From: Afipia birgiae 34632
Lineage (GTDB): Bacteria > Pseudomonadota > Alphaproteobacteria > Rhizobiales > Xanthobacteraceae
Assembly: GCF_000308295.2 (NCBI RefSeq)
Contig: NZ_HG326652.1
Location: forward strand, 994,392-1,058,391
DNA: 64,000 bases
Direction: 5' to 3'
Part shown: positions 45,181-54,613 of the stretch, piece after piece
Layout: every line of letters begins with the position of its first letter
How positions within the stretch are numbered: position 1 is the first letter of the stretch
The notes under the pieces: model-generated
What the model saw: only the letters and a program-made list of their open reading frames with translations
Database searches by the model: none
Told to the model about the DNA's origin: nothing
Position numbers and translations under genes: made by a program

Positions 45181-45987
45181 TCAAGGCGCGCGGTCGAGCT
45201 GGTTCGCAAAATAAGCGATCGTTTTGGAGTAGACCTCGCTCTTATTCCACTGCTGGATGACAGCGAAATTGTCGGTGCCTGGAGCCCATGGCTGTCCGCG
45301 CTTCCAGCCGTGTCCCGCGAGGAAATTTGCGGTTGAGGCGAGCACATCGGGTGGGCTGCGCAGCAGATCCCGCCGCCCATTGCTGTCGAAGTCGACTGCA
45401 AACTTGATGTATGACGACGGCATAAACTGGGTTTGTCCGATTTCACCGGCCCATGCTCCACGCATTTCGGCAGGCGAGAGGTCGCCTTGATCGACGATCC
45501 GCAGCGCGTCCTTCAGTTCGGCCCGAAACATTTCGGAACGGCGGCAATCGTAAGCCAGCGTCGCGACCGAGCGAATGGTTGGAAATTTTCCGATATTGAC
45601 GCCGTAGTCGGTTTCAAGTCCCCAGATCGCGACGAGAACAGATCCCGGCACTCCGTAGCGCTGCTCGATGCGGGATAGCACCGAGCCGAACTGTTTCATT
45701 TTGTTGGCGCCAGCAGCCAGCCGAGGCGGTACCATCCGGCCAGAAAATTCCTCGAAGCTCTGACGGAAAACGTGCTGCGATCTGTCGCGTGAAAGAACGC
45801 TTTCGTCGAGCGTGACGCCGCTCAGGCCCAACGCGATCGCTTTCTGAGAGATACCCTCTGCCGCCGCTTCGGTCTTGAAGTTATCGAGCCAGCTTTCGAA
45901 GCTGCCCGTGCCGCATGCTGCGGCGTGCGCGGGTGAGGTGGCTACGGTAAACAAGACGGCAAGGGTCACGCGCGAGAGAACAATCAT
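45181..45987 (-). CDS. Lytic murein transglycosylase (SltB/MltB family)
   Basis: The start at 45987 gives a signal peptide (IVLSRVTLAVLFTVATSPAH) and a 268-residue protein. The GH103 domain shows the catalytic Glu in AIWGLETDYGVNIG, then TIRSVATLAYDCRRSEMF and GAWAGEIGQTQFMPSSY. It cleaves peptidoglycan to anhydro-muropeptides that NagZ later recycles. The open frame upstream (40 codons) lacks homology. It is convergent with the copper gene. Confidence 0.9.
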   Translation of the reverse strand: MIVLSRVTLAVLFTVATSPAHAAACGTGSFESWLDNFKTEAAAEGISQKAIALGLSGVTLDESVLSRDRSQHVFRQSFEEFSGRMVPPRLAAGANKMKQFGSVLSRIEQRYGVPGSVLVAIWGLETDYGVNIGKFPTIRSVATLAYDCRRSEMFRAELKDALRIVDQGDLSPAEMRGAWAGEIGQTQFMPSSYIKFAVDFDSNGRRDLLRSPPDVLASTANFLAGHGWKRGQPWAPGTDNFAVIQQWNKSEVYSKTIAYFANQLDRAP

Positions 45988-46072
45988 CTGGAGCCTGTCA
46001 CGCCTGCGAGTATCAACGCGAATCTCGCCTTCAACAAAGGCTAAAACGTGTCGTGCCGCCAATCGTGATTGG

Positions 46073-46587
46073 TCATCGATTGAACGAGGCGGTGAACGCG
46101 TCGCCATCCTTCAAGCCGAGTTCGTAGGCGCGGCGGATGCCGTCGGGATTCCTGATGTCGAATTGCTCCACATTGACCTTCCGTGACGGTTGCACGTATG
46201 TGCGTCCTTTGACGGCCGGAATTGATTTTTAGACTCGCGTCAGCAGCACCAACGTGCGTCCGCCTGCGGATTCCACGGGCTCAATCGGCTCGATGGGAAC
46301 GTTATCAACAAGGCCGCCATCGAACACCGACTGACCGGCAACGTTCGTGACCGGCATGCCATGCGGCAAAAGTCGAAATTTTGCAATTTCGGATAGCATG
46401 CGCCAATCACGCGGGCGCGTGTCGCAGGTCCGGTTTCGAGCAATGAATAGACCGCAGCAAATGCGCCTGCGCTAGCGCCGACGACGAGGCGCGGCACCAA
46501 ACCCAGACGCGCTACAGCTGCCTCGTAGAAGCCGCCTTGCCAGTAACAGCGGTTACCCCCGCCTGCGAAAACCACTGCGTCGAACAT
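46073..46587 (-). pseudogene. Patatin-like phospholipase pseudogene
   Basis: The reverse strand starts as a normal patatin: VVFAGGGNRCYWQGGFYEAA and LVVGASAGAFAA with the Ser of GxSxG. After about 65 residues it jumps, by an internal deletion and frameshift, to the catalytic-Asp region VFDGGLVDNVPIEPIEPVES in another frame. A stop follows at 46229-46231, after which the same frame continues with YVQPSRKVNVEQFDIRNPDG to a stop at 46073. About 100 residues of the usual length are missing. Confidence 0.8.
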
Positions 46588-47080
46588 GGGAGTCTTAGGA
46601 TGCGCGCCTTGAAGAACGCATCCATGCCAAACCTCGGCGTCTCGGGCAACAGGCCCGACATCCTTGATGACGGAGCGATGGCGAGATCATGGTGAACCAG
46701 CACGCTGCGCATGCGGGGTCGTCGGCGTTTCACCTGTTCGCGTCGCCCACTGAGATCCTAAATCCGAGCGCTCGTCCGAAGGGCATTCTGCGAAAGACAT
46801 CAGGATCGCTTAAGGCCGAGCAGACGCAGCAGGTTCTGTCAAAGAAGGGCGGTGTGACTCTGTGTGTGACAAATTGAAGTCGGCATCGCTCCAGTCATTG
46901 TGGCGTCTTTTTGGCGCTTTGGACTCAAATCGCCGCAGCGCAATGTCGATGACTTGCATTGGCAAGCTGTAATGAGGCGTCTACACTGACTTGTGACCAC
47001 CGGTGAGGTGCTGCCGGAAGAGCAGGAGAAGCACCAGTCAGATCCACCTGTCAATCGACAGGTTATCGGGAGTTTTAGAG
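46588..47080. other. Intergenic region without recognised gene
   Basis: Between the patatin remnant and the DUF3597 gene I find only short frames with no family match. The longest (46689-46877, forward) has 62 codons and no clear Shine-Dalgarno. Confidence 0.4.
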
Positions 47081-47446
47081 ATGAGCATTTTTGGAAAGAT
47101 CATGGGCGCGATTTTCGGCACGAAAGCCGAAGCTGCTGAGCCTGCTAGCGGTGCTGGATCGGCTGCGGGTGGCGCTGCCAGCGTGCCGATGGTTGATGTT
47201 GCGCCAATTCTCGACAAAGCCGTCGCGGCCAAGGGCGAGAAGCTTGAGTGGCGTACGTCAATCGTGGACTTGATGAAGGCTCTCGACATCGACTCCAGTC
47301 TTTCGGCCCGCAAGGAACTGGCGAAAGAATTGAAGTACGATGGCGACACCAGTGACTCGGCCAAGATGAACATTTGGCTGCACAAGCAGGTGATGACCAA
47401 GCTTGCGGCCAATGGCGGCAAGCTTCCGGATGACCTGAAGAATTGA
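47081..47446 (+). CDS. DUF3597 protein
   Basis: The 121-residue protein starts SIFGKIMGAIFGTKAEA, has an Ala/Gly-rich linker, then a helical domain VDVAPILDKAVAAKGEKLEW with SIVDLMKALDIDSSLSARKE and ends KLPDDLKN. This is the DUF3597 pattern, a small soluble domain related to LysM-associated stress proteins of unknown role. A strong terminator follows. Confidence 0.85.
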   Translation: MSIFGKIMGAIFGTKAEAAEPASGAGSAAGGAASVPMVDVAPILDKAVAAKGEKLEWRTSIVDLMKALDIDSSLSARKELAKELKYDGDTSDSAKMNIWLHKQVMTKLAANGGKLPDDLKN

Positions 47447-47479
47447 TTCCAAGAGCCGGCCGCCGAGGCTGGCTTTCCG

Positions 47480-47509
47480 AAAGGCCCGCCTCTCAGGCGG
47501 GCCTTTTTT
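47480..47509 (+). terminator. Rho-independent terminator after the DUF3597 gene
   Basis: AAAGGCCCGCCT-CTC-AGGCGGGCCTTTTTT: 11-bp stem, short loop and a T run. Confidence 0.93.
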
Positions 47510-47657
47510 CATTGCAGTGCACACTGGTATCGACGTCCTGTTCAAACCGCCGACTCCGGAATACAAAATGCCACCGGTACAATCATCCGTCCGCTGCGAT
47601 TGAGCACGCGGAAGGGGATGTGACCGAAAGAGAAACAATGCAAGGCGGGAAACGACC

Positions 47658-48449
47658 ATGACCGAACTCAATCGCAGAAACATTCTGGCCGGCGGCGCAG
47701 CGGCCTTGGCCGGCACCGCAGCCTTCGCTGAGATCGCCGAAGCCCAGGTCGGAGTGAAGGCAGTTTTTCCGGTTGGACAGGCCACGATCCCCATTGTCGG
47801 CCTCAACGAGGTGTTTCCTGTTCGCCGCATCTATTGCATCGGCCGAAACTACGCGGCGCATGCGCGCGAGATGGGATCGGATCCGACGCGCGAGCCGCCG
47901 TTTTTCTTTCAGAAGCCGACGGATGCGATTCAGAACGTCGCGATAGGTTCGGTTGCGGATCATCCATATCCATCGCTAACCAAGAATTATCATTACGAAG
48001 TCGAACTCGTGGCTGCGTTGAAATCGGGCGGCTCCAACATCTCGCCTGAAAAAGCACTGGATTGCGTCTACGGCTATGCGCTTGGTCTCGACATGACTCG
48101 CCGCGATCTGCAGCGTGCCATGGGAGACCAGAAAAAGCCGTGGGAGATCGGCAAGAGTTTCGATAATTCCGCGGTAATTGGGCCCATACATCCTGTCACC
48201 AAGACCGGACATTTCACCAAGGGAGGGATTTCCCTCGCGGTCAATGGAGCGGTGAAGCAAAACTCCGATCTGAGCAACATGATATGGAGCGTGGCCGAGC
48301 AGATCGCCAAGCTATCCGAAGCCTGCGAACTGAAGGCTGGCGATATTATCTATTCCGGTACGCCAGAGAATGTTGGACCGGTTGTGAAGGGCGATGTTAT
48401 TCTTTGCAAGCTCGACGGCTTGCCGGATATGTCGATCAAGATCGTTTGA
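47658..48449 (+). CDS. Fumarylacetoacetate hydrolase-family protein with Tat signal
   Basis: The 263-residue protein begins NRRNILAGGAAALAGTAAFA, a twin-arginine signal with an Ala-rich core, cleaved near residue 29. The rest is a complete FAH-fold domain: RIYCIGRNYAAHAREMG, HYEVELVAAL with the ExE metal ligands, and YGYALGLDMTRRDLQ. FAH-family enzymes (hydrolases, decarboxylases) are normally cytosolic, so export is unusual. tatABC lie 30 kb away in the same window. Substrate unknown. Confidence 0.85.
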   Translation: MTELNRRNILAGGAAALAGTAAFAEIAEAQVGVKAVFPVGQATIPIVGLNEVFPVRRIYCIGRNYAAHAREMGSDPTREPPFFFQKPTDAIQNVAIGSVADHPYPSLTKNYHYEVELVAALKSGGSNISPEKALDCVYGYALGLDMTRRDLQRAMGDQKKPWEIGKSFDNSAVIGPIHPVTKTGHFTKGGISLAVNGAVKQNSDLSNMIWSVAEQIAKLSEACELKAGDIIYSGTPENVGPVVKGDVILCKLDGLPDMSIKIV

Positions 48450-48470
48450 TTCTTTTCGATGTTCGATAGG

Positions 48471-48494
48471 AAAGCCCGCCGATGGCGGGCTTTT
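48471..48494 (+). terminator. Rho-independent terminator after the FAH-family gene
   Basis: AAAGCCCGCC-GAT-GGCGGGCTTTT: a compact 10-bp stem with T run; the A-rich left side also serves the convergent GNAT gene. Confidence 0.92.
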
Positions 48495-48515
48495 CATAAC
48501 GGGAAAAAGGCGCGC

Positions 48516-48782
48516 TCAGGCAGCCACGTCTGCAAATTCCGGATGCTTCTCCAGATAGTCGACAACGAACCCGCAGCCAGCGACGACTTTTAGTCCATCG
48601 GCGCGGATCTGTTCCAGAGCCCCTTGCACCAGTTTCGAGGCAATGCCGCGGCCGCGCAAGGCACGCGGCGTTTCGGTGTGTGTGATGGTCACTTTGCCCG
48701 GTGAAAGCCGATAATCGGCGAAAGCGACTGTGCCATCGACGTCGAGTTCGTAGCGGCTGAGTGCAGTGTTGTTGCGAACCAT
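48516..48782 (-). CDS. Small GNAT-type N-acetyltransferase (YjdJ-like)
   Basis: The 88-residue protein is a minimal GNAT fold with the acetyl-CoA loop LRGRGIASKLVQGALEQIRA and the C-terminal CGFVVDYLEKHPEFADV typical of the YjdJ/GTLF3B-like subgroup. Its target is unknown. A paralogue sharing the same layout lies directly upstream on the same strand. Confidence 0.87.
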   Translation of the reverse strand: MVRNNTALSRYELDVDGTVAFADYRLSPGKVTITHTETPRALRGRGIASKLVQGALEQIRADGLKVVAGCGFVVDYLEKHPEFADVAA

Positions 48783-48827
48783 GACTTGAATCGTGTGCCT
48801 GTGTTTATGGCCTCGATCGGGGCGGAT

Positions 48828-49103
48828 CTATTTCAACAGGTCGGCGTACTCGGCGTGTTTTTCAATGTAGGCTTTTACGAAAGGGCACTGAGGGATAACC
48901 TTGAGCCCGGCGGCACGAACCTGATCGAGGGCGCCCTTGACGAGCTTCGATCCGATACCCTTCCCTGCGAGTTCTTTCGGGACCTCGGTGTGCACAAAGG
49001 TGATGATGCCGTCAGAAAGCTCGTAATAGGTCGCAGCCAGATGGCCCTCGGCCTCCAGTTCGTAGCGTTTCCGGGCCGGATTGTTTTGAACGGATTCGGT
49101 CAT
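48828..49103 (-). CDS. Small GNAT-type N-acetyltransferase, tandem paralogue
   Basis: The 91-residue protein matches the neighbour in plan: ARKRYELEAEGHLAATYYEL, the acetyl-CoA loop LAGKGIGSKLVKGALDQVRA and CPFVKAYIEKHAEYADLL. The pair arose by tandem duplication and is separated by 45 bases. Transcription runs from this gene into the other. Confidence 0.87.
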   Translation of the reverse strand: MTESVQNNPARKRYELEAEGHLAATYYELSDGIITFVHTEVPKELAGKGIGSKLVKGALDQVRAAGLKVIPQCPFVKAYIEKHAEYADLLK

Positions 49104-49352
49104 TGCGGAGATTTCCAGATGTAGGGCGTTTGTTGCTGGTTTGGCCGAAGTTTGTCGATCGACGGTTGTTGCCCCGGCGTTGCGGGACTTTCCGAACCCG
49201 ACAAAAACCCGTTCCGAAGGCCTTGTAAAGGTTGCGGGGATTCATACGTTTTTTTGAGACATACCGTGAGGCGGCCAAAGTGGTCGTTTGGCAGTCGGAA
49301 TGTCACATCTGTCAGGCCGCCGTCGTATGCCTTCGTTTGATGGAGGTATTCA

Positions 49353-49760
49353 ATGTCAGTCGAACGGTTCTTGAAGGAACATCGGTCCTGGGAAGATTGG
49401 TCCGGCATGCTGCTTGGCTTGCTGATTACCCTGTCGCCGTGGCTTACTGGGCAGGCAAACAACGGCCTCGGTACCCACGTTGATCAGGGAATGGCGATCC
49501 TGAATGCGGTTTGCGTCGGTATCCTTGTGTTTGGCCTTGCCCAGCTGGAGTACATCGCGCTTCGGCGCTGGGAGGAAGCGTGCGAGATGGCGCTTGGCTT
49601 CTGGCTGATCGCTTCACCCCACATCTTCGGCTACTCTGGGGCCGGAACGCTCAGGCTGTGGCACACGGCCCTCGGCGGCGTTGTGATCCTGCTGGGTATC
49701 CTCAAGCTTTGGCAGGACTGGGATCTGAGTGACGACGAGCTTGCCCGGCATGGGCAATAA
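49353..49760 (+). CDS. SPW-repeat membrane protein
   Basis: The 135-residue protein has four membrane helices arranged as two repeats, each with the SPW signature: ITLSPWLTGQ and LIASPHIFGYSG (second Trp changed to His). It begins SVERFLKEHRSWEDWSGMLL. SPW proteins are found in rhizobia and related bacteria; function unknown. Confidence 0.85.
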   Translation: MSVERFLKEHRSWEDWSGMLLGLLITLSPWLTGQANNGLGTHVDQGMAILNAVCVGILVFGLAQLEYIALRRWEEACEMALGFWLIASPHIFGYSGAGTLRLWHTALGGVVILLGILKLWQDWDLSDDELARHGQ

Positions 49761-49980
49761 GCTCCTTGCTGAAGCGACATCCGCTTCATCAAGTCCGGCG
49801 ATGAGATCGAGTCTGGCTGCCGGCTTGTAGGAGCCGACGGTCAGGCTCGATTTATTCCGGCCATGGCCGTCCACTATTTAAGTTTGAATGTTGTATAACT
49901 TAAGTCGCGCGATAACAGGATTGCGGGCTATTTGAGAGCACGGCGCAGTTTGCGTCCTGCGATGATGTCAGGAAAATAGA

Positions 49981-50109
49981 ATGGCGAACGAAAAAGGCCC
50001 CAACATCAAGAAAAAGCAGAAGTGCAAGAACTGTGAGGGCAAGGGGTTGGTAAAGAAGGGGGACAAGGTTCTCACCTGCCAGCGGTGCAAAGGGACCGGG
50101 GTGCGCTAG
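49981..50109 (+). CDS. DnaJ-type zinc-finger microprotein
   Basis: A 42-residue frame starts with ATG and has two CxxCxGxG units, CKNCEGKG and CQRCKGTG, separated by a Lys-rich turn. This is exactly one zinc-binding site of a DnaJ cysteine-rich domain, standing alone. It may bind zinc and act as a small redox or chaperone module. It converges with uvrA, whose stop is 42 bases away. Confidence 0.75.
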   Translation: MANEKGPNIKKKQKCKNCEGKGLVKKGDKVLTCQRCKGTGVR

Positions 50110-50151
50110 TCACCTCGCTCAAACGATATCCCTTTGCATGCCGATGTCTTC

Positions 50152-53133
50152 TTACTCTGCCGCCTCTTCGGCATCGCGAATTTTCCCGGCGCGGCCTTTC
50201 TTCAGGACCGGTGCTAGGAATTTACCGGTGTAACTCCGCGGTGCCTTGACGATGTCTTCCGGCGGTCCCCAGGCGACGATTTCGCCGCCGCCATCACCAC
50301 CTTCAGGGCCGAGATCAATCACCCAGTCCGCAGTCTTGATGACCTCGAGATTGTGCTCGATGACCACAACGCTGTTGCCCTGGGCTACCAGTTCGTGAAG
50401 CACCTCGAGCAGCTTGGCGACGTCGTGGAAGTGCAATCCCGTGGTCGGCTCATCAAGGATATAAAGCGTGCGGCCGGTCGCGCGCTTGCTCAGTTCCTTA
50501 GCCAGCTTGACGCGCTGAGCTTCGCCGCCAGACAGCGTTGTCGCCTGCTGCCCGACATGGATATAGCCGAGGCCGACGCGCTGAAGAGTCCTGAAGGTTT
50601 CGCGGACGCGTGGTACCGCCTTGAAGAAGTCAGCGGCTTCATCGACCGTCATGTCGAGCACGTCGGCGATGGACTTACCTTTGAACAGGACGTCCAGCGT
50701 CTCGCGATTGTAGCGCTTGCCCTTACAGGTGTCGCAGGTGACGTAGACGTCCGGCAGAAAGTGCATCTCGATCTTGATCAGGCCATCGCCCTGACAGGCC
50801 TCGCAGCGTCCGCCCTTTACGTTGAACGAGAAGCGCCCGGGCTCGTAGCCGCGCGCCTTGGATTCCGGCAATCCAGCGAACCATTCGCGGATCGGAGTGA
50901 ACGCGCCGGTGTAAGTCGCAGGGTTTGATCGTGGCGTGCGGCCGATCGGTGACTGGTCGATATCGATGATCTTGTCGATATGCTCCAGACCTTCGATGCG
51001 GTCATGAAGGGCAGGGCCCTCGGATGCGTTGTTGAGCTTGCGCGCGATAGCCTTGTACAGCGTATCGATCAGCAGCGTGGATTTGCCGCCACCCGAAACG
51101 CCGGTAACGCAGGTGAACAGCCCGAGCGGAACTTCAGCGGATACATTCTTGAGATTGTTGCCGCGTGCGTTGATGACCTTGATGGTGCGGCGATGATTGG
51201 GCGGCCGCCGCTCTGGAATCGGCACATACATTTCGCCGGTGAGATACTTTCCCGTCATCGAGTTCGGATTGCTCATCACCTGCTGCGGCGTGCCCTGGGC
51301 GACGATGTTTCCGCCATGCACGCCCGCGCCTGGTCCGACGTCCACGACGTAGTCGGCCGTTTCGATGGCGTCTTCGTCATGTTCGACGACGATGACGGTA
51401 TTGCCGAGATCGCGCAGCCGCCGCAGCGTTTCGAGCAGCCGGGCATTATCGCGCTGATGCAGCCCGATCGACGGCTCGTCCAGCACGTACAGTACGCCGG
51501 TCAGGCCAGAACCGATCTGCGATGCGAGACGGATACGCTGGCTTTCACCGCCGGACAGAGTGCCGGATGCGCGCGCCAGGGTCAGGTAGTTCAAGCCGAC
51601 GTCGAGCAGGAACGACAGCCGCTCGCGAATTTCTTTCAGGATTCGCGCTGCGATTTCGTTTTGCTGCTTGTTCAGTTGCTTCGGAACGGTCTCGAACCAT
51701 TCACCGGCGCGCATCACCGACAGTTCGGAAATCTCGCCGATATGCTTGCCGCCGATCTTGACGCACAGGGCTTCCGGCTTCAGGCGATGACCGTGGCAGG
51801 ATTCGCAGGGAACGTCGCTGAAATACTTTCCGAGCTCCTCGCGCGCCCACTCGCTCTCAGTCTCGCGAAAGCGGCGTTCGATATTGGTGACCACGCCCTC
51901 GAAAGGCTTCTTGGTATCGTAAGACCGCACGCCGTCCTCGTAGGAGAACTTGATCTCGTCGTCGCCGGAGCCGAACAAGATCACGTCCTTGGTCTTTTTG
52001 GACAGGTCCTTCCACTTGGTGTCCAGCGTGAACTTGTAGAACTTTCCCAGGGCCTGCAGCGTCTGCACATAATAAGGTGACGAGGATTTCGCCCACGGCG
52101 CAATCGCGCCCTTGCGCAGCGTTGCTTCCTTGTCAGGAATCACGAGTTCCGCGTCGATATGCTGCTCGACGCCGAGGCCGCCGCATTTCGGGCAGGCGCC
52201 GTACGGGTTATTGAACGAGAACAGACGCGGTTCGACTTCCGGGATCGTGAAGCCGGACACCGGGCAGGCGAATTTCTCCGAGAACAGAATCCGCTCAGGT
52301 CCGCTTTTGTCGTGAATTCTGGCGGTCTTTTTTTCTGCCTTCTTTTCCGAAGTTGGTTCGTTTGCGGGGGCGTCGGCGAATTCGACGACAGCCAGTCCCT
52401 CTGCGAGTTTCAACGCGGTCTCGAACGATTCGGCGAGGCGCTGCGCGATGTCTGCGCGCACGACGATTCGATCCACCACGACGTCGATATCGTGGGGGAA
52501 TTTCTTGTCGAGAGTCGGCGCATCGGCCAGCTCATAGAACTTCCCGTCGATCTTGACGCGCTGGAAGCCCTTCTTGAGGTATTCCGCGAGTTCCTTTTTG
52601 TATTCGCCCTTGCGGCCCCGCACGACGGGCGCGAGCAGGTAGAGGCGAGTGCCTTCGGGAAGCGTCAGAACCCGATCGACCATCTGCGAGACGATCTGGC
52701 TTTCGATAGGAAGTCCTGTTGCTGGCGAATAGGGAATGCCGACGCGCGCCCACAACAGGCGCATGTAGTCATAAATCTCGGTAACGGTTCCGACCGTCGA
52801 TCGCGGATTCTTCGATGTGGTCTTTTGCTCGATGGAAATGGCCGGCGACAGCCCGTCAATCTGATCGACATCGGGCTTCTGCATCATTTCCAGAAACTGG
52901 CGGGCATAAGCCGACAGCGATTCGACGTAGCGCCGCTGGCCTTCGGCATAAATGGTGTCGAAGGCGAGGGATGACTTGCCCGAGCCTGACAGACCAGTGA
53001 AAACGACCAGCTTGTCGCGCGGAATCTCGAGGTCGATGTTCTTGAGATTATGTTCGCGCGCGCCGCGAATCGTGATGGCCCGCATACTCGATCCAGCGGT
53101 TGTTTTGCGGCTTGCCTTGATGACTTCGTCCAT
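50152..53133 (-). CDS. uvrA: Excinuclease ABC subunit A
   Basis: The 993-residue protein has the two ABC modules of UvrA: first Walker [21 protein letters not shown], zinc modules ([19 protein letters not shown]), signature [16 protein letters not shown], second Walker [26 protein letters not shown] and [16 protein letters not shown]. UvrA scans DNA for lesions in nucleotide excision repair. The start at 53133 ([10 protein letters not shown]) is preferred; MRAITIRG at 53085 is an alternative. A LexA box lies about 100 bases upstream. Confidence 0.96.
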   Translation of the reverse strand: MDEVIKASRKTTAGSSMRAITIRGAREHNLKNIDLEIPRDKLVVFTGLSGSGKSSLAFDTIYAEGQRRYVESLSAYARQFLEMMQKPDVDQIDGLSPAISIEQKTTSKNPRSTVGTVTEIYDYMRLLWARVGIPYSPATGLPIESQIVSQMVDRVLTLPEGTRLYLLAPVVRGRKGEYKKELAEYLKKGFQRVKIDGKFYELADAPTLDKKFPHDIDVVVDRIVVRADIAQRLAESFETALKLAEGLAVVEFADAPANEPTSEKKAEKKTARIHDKSGPERILFSEKFACPVSGFTIPEVEPRLFSFNNPYGACPKCGGLGVEQHIDAELVIPDKEATLRKGAIAPWAKSSSPYYVQTLQALGKFYKFTLDTKWKDLSKKTKDVILFGSGDDEIKFSYEDGVRSYDTKKPFEGVVTNIERRFRETESEWAREELGKYFSDVPCESCHGHRLKPEALCVKIGGKHIGEISELSVMRAGEWFETVPKQLNKQQNEIAARILKEIRERLSFLLDVGLNYLTLARASGTLSGGESQRIRLASQIGSGLTGVLYVLDEPSIGLHQRDNARLLETLRRLRDLGNTVIVVEHDEDAIETADYVVDVGPGAGVHGGNIVAQGTPQQVMSNPNSMTGKYLTGEMYVPIPERRPPNHRRTIKVINARGNNLKNVSAEVPLGLFTCVTGVSGGGKSTLLIDTLYKAIARKLNNASEGPALHDRIEGLEHIDKIIDIDQSPIGRTPRSNPATYTGAFTPIREWFAGLPESKARGYEPGRFSFNVKGGRCEACQGDGLIKIEMHFLPDVYVTCDTCKGKRYNRETLDVLFKGKSIADVLDMTVDEAADFFKAVPRVRETFRTLQRVGLGYIHVGQQATTLSGGEAQRVKLAKELSKRATGRTLYILDEPTTGLHFHDVAKLLEVLHELVAQGNSVVVIEHNLEVIKTADWVIDLGPEGGDGGGEIVAWGPPEDIVKAPRSYTGKFLAPVLKKGRAGKIRDAEEAAE

Positions 53134-53235
53134 GAGGGATTTCCGGTGGCACGTTGCGCGCAGCAAGAGCGCTGTCCCCGGAAAACGCGATGACCGTTCG
53201 CCGGTTTCTCATTCTCGATCAGATTCTTGTTTGCA

Positions 53236-53250
53236 GAACATAGTGAGAAC
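53236..53250 (-). promoter_or_regulatory. LexA (SOS) box of uvrA
   Basis: GAAC-ATAGTGA-GAAC matches the alphaproteobacterial LexA site GAAC-N7-GAAC (GTTC-N7-GTTC on the coding strand) exactly. It lies 103 bases before the uvrA start, consistent with DNA-damage induction. Confidence 0.8.
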
Positions 53251-53333
53251 GCAGCCGGATTTCCAGTGCTGTTCGCACTCCATCAACTGTTTGCTGTCTG
53301 AGCGGGATGTTGAGGATATAGGGACGCCATGGG

Positions 53334-53366
53334 CAAACAAAAAGGCCGGCTGAAGAGCCGGCCTTT
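53334..53366 (-). terminator. Rho-independent terminator after the outer-membrane protein gene
   Basis: On the reverse strand AAAGGCCGGC-TCTTCA-GCCGGCCTTT is followed by TTGTTTG. It separates the porin-like gene from the uvrA promoter. Confidence 0.88.
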
Positions 53367-53399
53367 CCGTGTTCCTGAGAAGCTCAGGTCAAGCGAAGC

Positions 53400-54122
53400 T
53401 TAGTACTTCGCGACGACCGGGCCACCCCAGTTGAAGCGATAGTTGACGCCAACCTTCACAGTGTGGAGGTCGTCCTTGAAGGACAGCGCCCGAGCGCCAA
53501 CGTTGTTGTAGGCGACGTTGGTGGTGTCGAAGTTGTAGTACTGGTACTCAACCTTCGCCGACCATGCGGGAGCGAACATGTACTCCAGACCGCCACCGAC
53601 GGTGTAGCCAGTCGATTCGCGGCTGGCGACGGCCGGCAGGAAGCCAGCGGTTGCAGCAAGACCGTTGTCGTCACGGAACGCGACACCGCCCTTGGCGTAG
53701 ATCAGGCCCGGACCCCAGGTGTAACCGAGGCGACCGGTGACCGAAGCGAGCCAGTCGGAACGATCACGGAGCGAGTTCACGCCGCTGGTGAAGGTGCGGT
53801 CGCTGTTCGACAGGCCGGAAATCTGGCCTTCGATACCAACCAGCCAGTTCGGAGCGAACTGGTAGTCAGCGCCGATCTGGCCACCGCCGAGGAACGCTGC
53901 GTCACGGTTGGTGCCGACGAGGGTCGGGTCGGTGGTGGTGAAGCCGTTATCACCACCGAAAGCGGCGCCGATGTGCGCACCGACGTAGATGCCGGTCCAG
54001 TTGTAGATCGGCGCGGCGTAAACCGGTGCCTTGGTGTAGGTACGGGCCGGCAGATCAGCGGCAACTGCCGAAGCAGTACCGAGGGCAACCAGTGCCACAG
54101 TGCCGAGCAAAAACTTCTTCAT
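53400..54122 (-). CDS. Outer-membrane beta-barrel protein (Omp25/Omp31-like)
   Basis: The 240-residue protein has a signal peptide (MKKFLLGTVALVALGTASAV, cleaved after AVAA), DLPARTYTKAPVYAAPIYNW and YVGAHIGAAFGG, then alternating amphipathic strands and a terminal Phe-type strand region (VKVGVNYRFNWGG). This is the Omp25/31 small-barrel family abundant in rhizobia and relatives. It is likely an abundant structural surface protein. Its 5' spacer (54123-54613) is AT-rich, typical of a strong promoter. Confidence 0.92.
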   Translation of the reverse strand: MKKFLLGTVALVALGTASAVAADLPARTYTKAPVYAAPIYNWTGIYVGAHIGAAFGGDNGFTTTDPTLVGTNRDAAFLGGGQIGADYQFAPNWLVGIEGQISGLSNSDRTFTSGVNSLRDRSDWLASVTGRLGYTWGPGLIYAKGGVAFRDDNGLAATAGFLPAVASRESTGYTVGGGLEYMFAPAWSAKVEYQYYNFDTTNVAYNNVGARALSFKDDLHTVKVGVNYRFNWGGPVVAKY

Positions 54123-54613
54123 CTTAGTTCTCCAGTTTTAAGTCCGCTTCGATTTTTCGAAGCAGTTTTCCAAGGCGCGAACGCAATGGGGTTTCGATTT
54201 CGTGAGTCGGAATATACCGGCTTCCTCCGAAAAAGCCGTCTCCGAAATGCAACAGTCAGAAGGGAAGTGAGACTTCCTAAGACAAGGAATTGTTTGGGAT
54301 ATTTGGTTCCCTAGTCTCCATGATTTGATCACGTTTTCGTCACATTTCCAGAAGCCGTCGGAACAATCATCTGTTTATCAAAGGGTTCCCGTTCGCACTT
54401 TCCTTGCGCTAGAACAAAAAGAGTACATATTATGTCTGTAACTAACGGGCGGCTTGCGTGTGGATAACCGATGAGGCGGGCTCATCGGGCGGGCCGGAGC
54501 GTATAGGGTCATTTTCGGAGCGGGCGTTTCCCAAGTTGGGATGGCAATCCCGCGAACATAAATCCTGACAGATTCGGGCGCACCGTATGCGTGCGCGAAA
54601 GTGGAGAGCGGCA
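54123..54613. other. Divergent regulatory spacer between the Omp and ssb genes
   Basis: This 491-base spacer has no supported gene. It is AT-richer than its surroundings and must hold promoters for the leftward outer-membrane gene and rightward ssb. A one-mismatch LexA box is at 54412. Confidence 0.5.
54412..54426 (+). promoter_or_regulatory. Possible LexA box of ssb (one mismatch)
   Basis: GAAC-AAAAAGA-GTAC differs from the alphaproteobacterial LexA site by one base. It lies about 190 bases before ssb, so it is only a candidate. Confidence 0.4.

Noticed and set aside
46689-46877. A 62-codon forward frame before the DUF3597 gene
   Set aside because: No Shine-Dalgarno, no family match and it lies beside a pseudogene; not enough to call a gene.
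54360-54400. GTTCCCGTTC as a LexA box for ssb
   Set aside because: The two GTTC half-sites are only 2 bases apart, not 7.
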